From CAZTLI01 sp964614375 (GTDB lineage Bacteria; Chloroflexota; Anaerolineae; Aggregatilineales; Phototrophicaceae): a DNA stretch of 17,794 nt. The stretch spans positions 1-17,794 of the forward strand of contig CAZTLI010000059.1 in assembly GCA_964614375.1 (NCBI GenBank), read 5' to 3'. Below, in pieces: positions 12,784 through 17,794 of the stretch. Every line of letters begins with the position of its first letter. Position 1 is the first letter of the stretch. Under the pieces are notes generated by a model, which was not told where the DNA came from, made no database searches, and saw only the letters and a program-made list of their open reading frames with translations. The translations under genes were made by a program, and so were the position numbers.

Positions 12784-14022
12784 ATGAAACGCTATCTCGT
12801 GTTGATGATCACAATAACACTCCTCATCGGTCAGACAGCCATTGCCCAGACGGATACAGTCACTATGCCGCCGCTGGCTGCCGTGGTCGATGGGCAGGTG
12901 GTGCGCTATCTACCCGATGGCACGATGCAGCCCGTTGATTTAGGCATTGATGCGGCGACGATTGATCTGGTTAGCGGCCTTGCATGGAGTCCAGATGGTC
13001 AATGGCTGGCGGCAAATGTCGTCTACAATCAATTCACAGAGACCACCCTGGTCGTGACTGATTTCCAGAACCCCATTCAGTTGACCGAACGCAGTGCCGA
13101 CTTATCGCCCATATTCACGCCCGACAGCAGCCAACTCTTGTATGTTCAGCTCGACGCTCCAAACGAGCCTACATCAGACTTTATCTTTCCGGCACGGGTC
13201 TATGCCTATACGCTGAGCACTGGTGAAACATCCATACTCGGTCATATCTCATTGATACAGGGCTGCGGCGGCGGTTCACCGTTTCCTATGGAGACCTTGT
13301 ATTGGCGGGAGACTGGTTTTGGTGGTCAAACAGCAATAATGGAGATCATCGAATCCAGCCTGATTTACTCAGGAGATTGTTTTCACACCAGGGTTGCATT
13401 ATTCGTTCTGCAAACCGGTGAAACCCAATTGTTATCAGGGGATTTGGGTCGCCCAACCCTCTCACCGGACGAAACACGTCTAGCCGGCATAGGCGCAACG
13501 CAACGGTTAGATGGGGATGAAAGCCTGCAAACCCTCAATCTGTCTACCGGCGAAGTCCATCCGATCACCACCATGCACATCCCCGACCAGATGGCATGGG
13601 GCGACGCCAACACACTCTACTACAGCTATCGCGAAGAAGACGGCATCTTGCCGCTCACTGCCGAACAACGGCGCTTCGTTGCCAATAACAACCTCGGCAT
13701 GGGTAACGCCGACATCCCCCACTACCGCATCGGCATTCAGCGCCTTGACCTGAATACAGGCGAAGAAACCACCGTCTGGACGGGTGAAGGCTGGGCGGTT
13801 GGACGGTTGTTTGTTGTGGATGCTGTGCTCTATTTCAGTGTGGTAGATAACGGTATAGTCTGGATAGAAACGCTGATGTCTGGCGATATTGACCTGACCA
13901 GCCCGGATGCGTGGCAGCGACAAATCATATCTGTGCCTGTCGCATTGTATGGTCTGCCTTTCGACGGTAATACAGCAGCATTGGTCGCAAACAATCTGTC
14001 ACAGGCGACCCCCACACCCTGA
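12784..14022 (+). CDS. secreted PD40/WD40-like beta-propeller protein
   Basis: A 412-aa exported protein. The signal peptide MKRYLVLMITITLLIGQTAIA is followed by a likely cleavage before Gln22. The mature part shows TolB/PD40-type propeller blades: GLAWSPDGQWLAANV near residues 65-79, SPIFTPDSSQLLYVQ, PTLSPDETRLAGIG and MAWGDANTLYYSYR. Between them are Thr/Gly-turn strands such as LSTGETSILGH and LNTGEETTVWTG. There is no catalytic motif or lipobox. The C-terminus ends in a Thr/Pro stub (QATPTP). It is probably an extracellular or surface binding protein of unknown ligand. An AGGGA lies about 12 nt before the ATG at 12784. A terminator separates it from the upstream lipoprotein cluster, so it is likely transcribed on its own. 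Confidence 0.8.
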   Translation: MKRYLVLMITITLLIGQTAIAQTDTVTMPPLAAVVDGQVVRYLPDGTMQPVDLGIDAATIDLVSGLAWSPDGQWLAANVVYNQFTETTLVVTDFQNPIQLTERSADLSPIFTPDSSQLLYVQLDAPNEPTSDFIFPARVYAYTLSTGETSILGHISLIQGCGGGSPFPMETLYWRETGFGGQTAIMEIIESSLIYSGDCFHTRVALFVLQTGETQLLSGDLGRPTLSPDETRLAGIGATQRLDGDESLQTLNLSTGEVHPITTMHIPDQMAWGDANTLYYSYREEDGILPLTAEQRRFVANNNLGMGNADIPHYRIGIQRLDLNTGEETTVWTGEGWAVGRLFVVDAVLYFSVVDNGIVWIETLMSGDIDLTSPDAWQRQIISVPVALYGLPFDGNTAALVANNLSQATPTP

Positions 14023-14058
14023 TGTCTCTGTTCACGCTGCTCAGCGCCTCAGTCACAC

Positions 14059-14082
14059 ATGGGGCGGGCGCGGGGGCCCCAT
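14059..14082 (+). other. GC-rich hairpin downstream of the PD40 gene
   Basis: ATGGGGC (14059-14065) pairs with GCCCCAT (14076-14082) around a 10-nt G-rich loop, 36 nt after the stop codon. No T-tract follows, so it may act as a transcript 3' stabiliser or a weak terminator. Confidence 0.3.
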
Positions 14083-14096
14083 AAGCACATTACAAC

Positions 14097-14210
14097 TCAT
14101 CCACTATCACGATTGTGTGTGGTATAATCGTGATAGTGGGTCTCCCGGTTCAATTCGAGGACAGTCGATGGGTGTCGCTTGCTCTGGCGAATTGTTGATG
14201 GATTTTGCGA
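14097..14210 (+). repeat. partial duplicate of the PfkB kinase promoter and 5' end (decayed copy)
   Basis: This stretch matches 15198-15313. The two copies share TATAATCG, GGTCT and TTCA blocks before the start codon at nearly the same spacing (45 versus 47 nt from -10 to ATG). Over the first 42 coding nucleotides 36 are identical, and similarity then fades. Weaker similarity also extends about 25 bp upstream of the -10 box. Confidence 0.75.
14101..14139. repeat. perfect 14-bp inverted repeat spanning a -10 box
   Basis: CCACTATCACGATT (14101-14114) and AATCGTGATAGTGG (14126-14139) are exact inverse complements separated by 11 nt. An extended -10 (TGGTATAAT, 14120-14128) straddles the spacer and right arm, so a bound dimeric regulator would block the promoter. 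It is equally a cruciform-capable palindrome. It is not present in the intact kinase promoter at 15225. Confidence 0.85.
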
Positions 14211-14254
14211 CAGCAGAGTCAGAGCCAACAATTCAGATTTTTGCGTTGCATTAA
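14168..14254 (+). pseudogene. truncated remnant of a PfkB-family sugar kinase (5' end only)
   Basis: An ATG with a weak AGGA upstream opens a 28-codon frame, MGVACSGELLMDFATAESEP and so on, ending in TAA at 14252. Its first 14 residues match the start of the intact kinase at 15272 (MSVVCFGELLIDFV), with most differences being single substitutions. After about residue 14 the match is lost and the catalytic body is absent. It retains its own TATAAT and a degraded ribosome site, so it might still be transcribed. It is either the scar of a duplication or rearrangement, or a small leader peptide that kept the old start region; the first is more likely. Confidence 0.7.
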
Positions 14255-14304
14255 GCGGCTTTGGGGTGGTAATGATGACAAAAATCATATTGCCTGACCA
14301 ATAA

Positions 14305-14367
14305 TGTCATTTTGCGATATGACACTTATTTACACATATCTGTGATATGTTTCACTATACTCATATC
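14305..14367. promoter_or_regulatory. cluster of four CATATC half-sites and palindromes
   Basis: GATATG/CATATC occurs at 14316-14321, 14335-14340, 14344-14349 and 14362-14367 in alternating orientation. The middle two lie in a perfect ACATATC-TGT-GATATGT palindrome (14334-14350). TGTCAT-N8-ATGACA (14305-14324) overlaps the first. The cluster is about 90-150 bp upstream of the next gene and looks like an operator array; the regulator is unknown. Confidence 0.45.
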
Positions 14368-14407
14368 GGGTTTTACAGGACAATAAACAGCATATTGGGA
14401 TTTCGCG

Positions 14408-14437
14408 ATGACCATTCTCAATACCATAACCTACAAT
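14408..14437 (+). promoter_or_regulatory. weak promoter candidate of the two-helix membrane protein
   Basis: ATGACC (14408-14413), 18 nt, TACAAT (14432-14437). The predicted start near 14444 would fall inside the ribosome binding site (AAGGAA, 14441-14446). Either the leader is very short or the true promoter is further upstream. Confidence 0.25.
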
Positions 14438-14453
14438 CGAAAGGAACAACATC

Positions 14454-15086
14454 ATGAAATACCTAACCTATCGTCTCTCAGCAGCAATGTGGGCAAGGGT
14501 GCTTCTGCTCTGGCTCACGCTCGCAATTGGCGCATTGGTGGTGGGCGGGATTGCATTAACGTTGGGCAATTCCGTTCAAGCTAATATCCGCAGTGAGCTG
14601 GAAGCGCAACAGATTACGTTCCCGGCAGAAGAGGGTCTTTCCGACGAGGAACGGGCGTTACCGGGTATCGTCGAAAATGCCGGACTGCCACTCACGACGG
14701 GTAATCAGGCGCAGGCTTATGCAGGATACATCGGACTGCACTTGCGCGAATCCGCTGAGGAAGCGGGCTATCCCGGTGCTGCCTACGCAACATTGGGCGG
14801 TGTACAGCGCACTTTGAGAGCGCAGGTGACAGAAGCGCGCGAAGCGGGTGACGAGGATGCGCTTACCGAAGCCGAAGCCGAATTAACAACGGTGACAAAT
14901 CTCCGCAACACGATGTTGACGGGCGCTACCCTTCGGGGCAATCTCCTCTCCGCGTATGGCTGGGACAACGTTGCCACCGGGATCATTGCAACTGGAGGAG
15001 TCATTTTGGCGGCGGCGGTTGTGTTCTTCCTGCTCTTCTTATTTGAATGGCGGCGCGGTCACTTACCACCACCCGAACAAGCGTAA
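14454..15086 (+). CDS. two-helix membrane protein of the family often mislabelled 'aromatic ring-opening dioxygenase LigA'
   Basis: A 210-aa protein. Membrane helices lie at about 15-38 and 172-198 and flank a large extracytoplasmic domain (40-170). In that domain VQANIRSELEAQQITFP (41-57), then GNQAQAYAGYIGLHLRE (83-99) and LRNTMLTGATLRGNLLSAYG (150-169) match, from memory, a family frequent in Actinobacteria and some Chloroflexota. That family is often annotated as LigA without evidence; no dioxygenase metal ligands are seen. The loop is rich in Ala and Glu and may be helical. The ATG at 14454 follows AAGGAA with 7 nt spacing. The gene lies between the decayed and intact kinase 5' copies and has an AT-rich upstream region with half-sites, which hints at insertion or its own regulation. 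Function is unknown. Confidence 0.75.
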   Translation: MKYLTYRLSAAMWARVLLLWLTLAIGALVVGGIALTLGNSVQANIRSELEAQQITFPAEEGLSDEERALPGIVENAGLPLTTGNQAQAYAGYIGLHLRESAEEAGYPGAAYATLGGVQRTLRAQVTEAREAGDEDALTEAEAELTTVTNLRNTMLTGATLRGNLLSAYGWDNVATGIIATGGVILAAAVVFFLLFLFEWRRGHLPPPEQA

Positions 15087-15093
15087 TTTTCGG

Positions 15094-15109
15094 ATCGTGC
15101 TTGCACGAT
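15094..15109. other. short hairpin after the two-helix membrane protein gene
   Basis: ATCGTG, a CTTG tetraloop and CACGAT form a 6-bp stem 7 nt after the stop codon. No T-tract follows. It could protect a 3' end but is too weak to call a terminator. Confidence 0.25.
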
Positions 15110-15197
15110 ACCATAAACCCTAATCCACAAGTTAACACATGTCCACGCCTCCGTCCAATGATGGGGGCGCTGTGTTTTTCGATAAACACGACATACG

Positions 15198-15313
15198 TCA
15201 CCCATTGCTGGCGGTTATGTGCGTTATAATCGGGAGAGTAGGTCTGCCTATTCACACAAGGAGCACGGACGATGAGTGTCGTTTGCTTTGGCGAATTGTT
15301 GATTGATTTCGTG
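15198..15313 (+). repeat. promoter and 5' end of the PfkB kinase (source copy of the duplicate)
   Basis: This intact segment is matched by the decayed copy at 14097-14210. It has TATAAT at 15225-15230, an AAGGAG site and the first 14 kinase codons. The copies lie in the same orientation about 1.1 kb apart, on either side of the two-helix membrane-protein gene. Confidence 0.75.
15225..15230 (+). promoter_or_regulatory. -10 box of the PfkB kinase gene
   Basis: A perfect TATAAT lies 41 nt before the ATG, followed by an AAGGAG ribosome site (15259-15264). No -35 hexamer at normal spacing is convincing (TTGCTG lies only 14 nt away). The same -10 box is conserved in the decayed upstream copy. Confidence 0.5.
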
Positions 15314-16210
15314 GCGCTCGAAACAGGCGTCGCGGTTGGCGATGCCAGCGGCTTCCAGAAAGCGCCCGGCGGCGCGCCCGCAAATGTGGCGGTGGCGATA
15401 CGGCGGTTGGGGCATCCGGCGGCGTTTATCGGGCAGGTGGGCGATGACCCCTTCGGGCACTATCTTGCCGCTGTGCTCAAAGCCGAAAATGTCGATACCA
15501 CGGGCCTGCTTTTCTCGAAAGCCGCGCGCACGGCCTTAGCTTTCGTCTCCCTGCGAGAAGATGGCGAACGCAGTTTTGTATTCTATCGTCATCCCAGCGC
15601 CGATATGCTCTTGCAGCCCGCCGACATCGCCTTTGACGTGATTACACAGGCGAAGATTTTCCACTTCGGCAGCATCACGATGATTAATGAGCCGAGCCGT
15701 TCGGCGACACTGGCAGCGGCCCAACACGCCCATAGCAACCGCCTGCTGATTTCGTATGACCCCAATTTGCGCCTGTCGTTATGGCCGGACGAACAGCGCG
15801 CCCGTGAAGGGATGCTCGTTGGCTTAAACTACGCCAATATCGTCAAGGTCAGCGAAGAAGAAGTCGTCTTCTTGACAGGCAGCGCCGCCATTGATGCGTT
15901 GTGGCGCGACCAGATTCAAATCATCATCGTGACACAGGGCGAAAAAGGGGCAACGGTGCATACCAAACGCGAGAAATTCACGCTGCCGGGATTTAAAGTC
16001 GATACGGTCGATACCACAGGCGCGGGCGATGCGTTTGTGGCGGGCGTCCTGGTGGGCGTATTAGAACACTGGGGGGAGCATCTCCAGCATATGGAGCAAA
16101 TTGTCCGTTTTGCCAATGGCGTCGGCGCACTGGCAACAACCAAACGCGGCGCAATCCCCGCCCTACCAACACGCACGATGGTGGATGGTTTTATCAAGCT
16201 GCCGAAATAG
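15272..16210 (+). CDS. PfkB-family carbohydrate kinase (fructokinase-like)
   Basis: A 312-aa ribokinase-fold kinase that phosphorylates a sugar with ATP in the cytoplasm. The first PfkB signature is GGAPANVAVAIRRLG (33-47), where GGAPAN is typical of fructokinases. YDPNLR (162-167) contributes to the active site. The second signature DTTGAGDAF (247-255) holds the anion hole and the catalytic Asp253. The opening CFGELLIDFV, the length and the motif order all match bacterial fructokinases; 2-keto-3-deoxygluconate kinase is the main alternative. The ATG at 15272 follows AAGGAG with 7 nt spacing. It is convergent with the TolB-like gene, with only 36 bp between stops. A decayed copy of its promoter and first codons lies 1.1 kb upstream. 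Confidence 0.92.
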   Translation: MSVVCFGELLIDFVALETGVAVGDASGFQKAPGGAPANVAVAIRRLGHPAAFIGQVGDDPFGHYLAAVLKAENVDTTGLLFSKAARTALAFVSLREDGERSFVFYRHPSADMLLQPADIAFDVITQAKIFHFGSITMINEPSRSATLAAAQHAHSNRLLISYDPNLRLSLWPDEQRAREGMLVGLNYANIVKVSEEEVVFLTGSAAIDALWRDQIQIIIVTQGEKGATVHTKREKFTLPGFKVDTVDTTGAGDAFVAGVLVGVLEHWGEHLQHMEQIVRFANGVGALATTKRGAIPALPTRTMVDGFIKLPK

Positions 16211-16246
16211 ACTTATCCCACATCAATCACGGCGTGAATCTATCGC

Positions 16247-16900
16247 TCAAGGGCGCCAGTCGGGGCTGTCGTCTATGGCGGTAGCGCTCGTCAATCGGCG
16301 CACGATTTGCCCGTTGATGCGCGCGAGGTAAATGTCCCAATTACCATCTACGTGTCGTGTTACCGCCATCCACCGTCTATCAACTGATAACGTGGACGGA
16401 GACTGAAACGCGGCGTCATTCAACCAGATGGGCATCGTCGCGGGCTGGTCAATTTCACTCCCATCCACATTCATGATATACCCGGCGAACAGGCTGTCCC
16501 GGTAATAGATGAAGCCAATCTGTGTGCCATCTGGCGACCACACCGGGTAACGGATTCGACGCTCATCATAGCCAGTGATACGGCGCAGATTGCGTCCGGT
16601 AGCCTCCATGATATAGACATTGCTGATGGTGGGGCGACCTTCGCGATTCGATACAAACAAGATATGCGTGCCCGCAGGCGACCACGCGGGGTCTTCATCG
16701 GTGGCGGGATGTTTCGTCAGATTGACCGCCGTGCCACGATAAACATCCACCACAAAGATGTCACGGTTGCCCGTTCGCGTGGAGACAAAGGCGACGGTGT
16801 TGTCAGGGACGTACTGGCCTATCAGCTTGAACAGGTTGACTACCACCGTGCCAGCAAGCACTGTCATGAGGAATGACCGAAGCAGTACACGACGCAACAT
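16247..16900 (-). CDS. TolB-like PD40 propeller protein, membrane-anchored
   Basis: A 217-aa protein with one N-terminal membrane helix or uncleaved signal (about residues 5-27, after a basic MLRRVLLRSF). PD40 blades follow: NTVAFVSTRTGNRDIFVVDV, then PAWSPAGTHILFVSNREG, then PVWSPDGTQIGFIYYRD and WMAVTRHVDGNWDIYLARI. Full TolB has a separate N-terminal domain and six blades; here only about four blades fit, so it is a short version that may dimerise or close the ring with another protein (inference). The final DSPDWRP looks like the start of one more blade cut by the natural stop. It starts 6 nt after the PAP2 phosphatase stop, so the two are co-transcribed. Function is unknown, probably outside the cytoplasm. 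Confidence 0.8.
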   Translation of the reverse strand: MLRRVLLRSFLMTVLAGTVVVNLFKLIGQYVPDNTVAFVSTRTGNRDIFVVDVYRGTAVNLTKHPATDEDPAWSPAGTHILFVSNREGRPTISNVYIMEATGRNLRRITGYDERRIRYPVWSPDGTQIGFIYYRDSLFAGYIMNVDGSEIDQPATMPIWLNDAAFQSPSTLSVDRRWMAVTRHVDGNWDIYLARINGQIVRRLTSATAIDDSPDWRP

Positions 16901-16906
16901 ACCCGA

Positions 16907-17794
16907 TCACGGTGTTATGGGAACAGGCTGCCCGCGATACCGGGACGTGAGGCCAAACCATAAACTCAACCAGGGCCACAGCGCCACGCCAAACACCGCC
17001 ACGATTGCATAGCGCAAAATGTAAAACAGTTCAAACGGCTCAGCCTCGTCGAACAGGATACGCAATCCGAAAAAGACAATGAATATTAGGACGAGGCCAA
17101 CGACATAGCGCAAAACCCGCTGTCTGACACTGCCCTCTGCCGAAAAGCGCACTTTCTCTCGTTCTAAGATGACGCCTAATCCCGCGCCCCAGAACACACC
17201 GCTAACAGCCAGCCCATACTGGTCAGTGAACAGGAACACTGTCGTCACGATACCCATCAGCACCACCGACGCCACCCGCGCATTAACCGCCAGGTCTCGC
17301 CAGAATTCGATAAATGGCGTGCTGAAGCGGCGATAACCCCATAAGACAGCGCTGCCGACGACGACACCCGCAATCACATCCTGCGGATAGTGCAGTCCAG
17401 AGTACATGCGACCCCACGCCATCAACAACGTGAGAAGCGCCACGCCCCACATGAGCCGACGACTTTTATACCACAACGCGGCATAACCCCAGATCGCTAT
17501 CGACATGCCGACATGCCCACTCGGAAAGCCATAGCCCAGACCGTCTAAATCACCCAGTGTGAACACATCACTAGACACATGAAATGGACGCGGCAGTTGC
17601 AGCAGCTCCTTAATGCCGATAACGACTGCCCCGGATAGCGCCAGCGCAAACAACAGTCGCAACCCCAGTCGTTTGTTTAGCGACCAGTAGATAAAACACA
17701 GCACCGGCAAATAAAACAGGTTATCGCCCATGAAATTCAATACTGTCGCCAGCATATCAAACACCGGATTACGCATCGCTTGCAGTGCTAATAC
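16907..17794 (-). CDS. PAP2-family phosphatase, multi-spanning, 5' end probably beyond the window
   Basis: An integral membrane phosphatase of the type-2 phosphatidic acid phosphatase family, which dephosphorylates lipid phosphates or undecaprenyl pyrophosphate. Counting from the ATG at 17776, the motifs are KELLQLPRP (56-64; Kx6RP), PSGH (85-88) and GRMYSGLHYPQD (Arg123, His129, Asp133; Rx5Hx3D). The usual Ser before that Arg is Gly here, a common change. About eight membrane helices are visible, including a C-terminal extension beyond the catalytic core. The reading frame stays open from 17776 to the window edge (VLALQA before MRNPVFD). Family members usually carry an LQxxRNPxxD-like segment there, and the ATG lacks a ribosome site, so the true start is likely upstream. 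It leads a two-gene unit with the TolB-like gene. Confidence 0.88.
   Translation of the reverse strand, partial: VLALQAMRNPVFDMLATVLNFMGDNLFYLPVLCFIYWSLNKRLGLRLLFALALSGAVVIGIKELLQLPRPFHVSSDVFTLGDLDGLGYGFPSGHVGMSIAIWGYAALWYKSRRLMWGVALLTLLMAWGRMYSGLHYPQDVIAGVVVGSAVLWGYRRFSTPFIEFWRDLAVNARVASVVLMGIVTTVFLFTDQYGLAVSGVFWGAGLGVILEREKVRFSAEGSVRQRVLRYVVGLVLIFIVFFGLRILFDEAEPFELFYILRYAIVAVFGVALWPWLSLWFGLTSRYRGQPVPITP

Larger units (their letters stand above)
14023..14453. other. 431-bp intergenic region rich in repeats and a gene remnant
   Basis: No intact gene is visible. From left to right it holds a GC-rich hairpin, a perfect 14-bp inverted repeat over a TATAAT box, and a 28-codon remnant matching the start of the downstream PfkB kinase. 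An AT-rich stretch with CATATC half-sites then leads into the next gene. It is more AT-rich from about 14280 on than the coding DNA around it. Confidence 0.7.

Noticed and set aside
4275..14245. Shared 15-mer ATTCAGATTTTTGCG at 4275-4289 and 14231-14245
   Set aside because: One copy lies among the phased repeats, the other inside the kinase remnant without a partner repeat. A single AT-rich 15-mer match in about 18 kb is close to what chance allows, so I do not claim a link.
14097..14288. 63-codon minus-strand frame over the inverted repeat
   Set aside because: It has no ribosome site and owes its length to the palindrome and the kinase remnant on the other strand.
15172..15189. GTGTTT/AAACAC 6-bp inverted repeat upstream of the kinase
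   Set aside because: Weak AT-containing stem with a 6-nt loop; no recurrence and no T-run in the right place.
16211..16246. Possible terminator between the convergent kinase and TolB-like genes
   Set aside because: Only a TCAC/GTGA stem of 4 bp with a 3-nt loop is present and there is no T-tract.

Overview
The window looks like ordinary chromosomal DNA from a member of the Chloroflexota, probably Anaerolineae-like. No rRNA or taxonomic marker is present, so this is inference. It rests on the mix of protein types: a membrane-anchored protein with a long Thr/Pro/Ala linker, PD40/TolB-like propeller proteins, short lipoproteins carrying a 'YPxGW' motif, an MglA/Arf-like small GTPase, an orphan sortase, an F420-type reductase and LGN-style TPR repeats. 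Base composition is moderate GC. Promoters are sigma-70-like, with several good TATAAT or extended -10 boxes, and most starts have AAGGAG-type ribosome binding sites.

Left part (1-5.8 kb). Three minus-strand genes come first: a small GTPase, a YcgJ-like SAM methyltransferase and an MGT-family glycosyltransferase cut by the window edge. The last two are 15 bp apart and probably co-transcribed. Divergent from them is a pair, an F420-dependent quinone-reductase-like protein with an added membrane helix and a 40-residue-period TPR protein. A minus-strand STAS-like protein follows, then a sortase and a two-helix membrane protein on the plus strand. The STAS/sortase intergenic region carries four TTCAGA boxes in two pairs, each with 11-bp phasing, like an OmpR/PhoB-type operator.

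Middle part (5.8-10.6 kb). A CopB-type copper P1B-ATPase (CPH motif, His-rich N-terminus) sits behind two CsoR-like palindromes. Beyond it are a membrane-anchored TPR-like protein and, convergent to that, a C45-family Ntn-hydrolase (acyl-CoA:6-APA acyltransferase-like) with an intrinsic terminator.

Right part (10.6-17.8 kb). Three consecutive paralogous surface proteins, two of them lipoproteins, end at a strong intrinsic terminator. A secreted PD40 propeller protein follows. Next comes a 430-bp intergenic region holding a decayed copy of the promoter and 5' end of the downstream PfkB kinase, a perfect 14-bp inverted repeat over its -10 box, and a cluster of CATATC half-sites. After it lie a two-helix protein of the family often mislabelled 'LigA', the intact PfkB sugar kinase and, convergent to that, a PAP2 phosphatase/TolB-like protein pair.

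I see no tRNA, rRNA, CRISPR array, transposase or phage gene. No convincing new multi-gene system stands out. The most unusual features are the kinase 5' duplication with its inverted repeat, the phased repeats upstream of the sortase, and the GTPase with a degenerate G3 loop.
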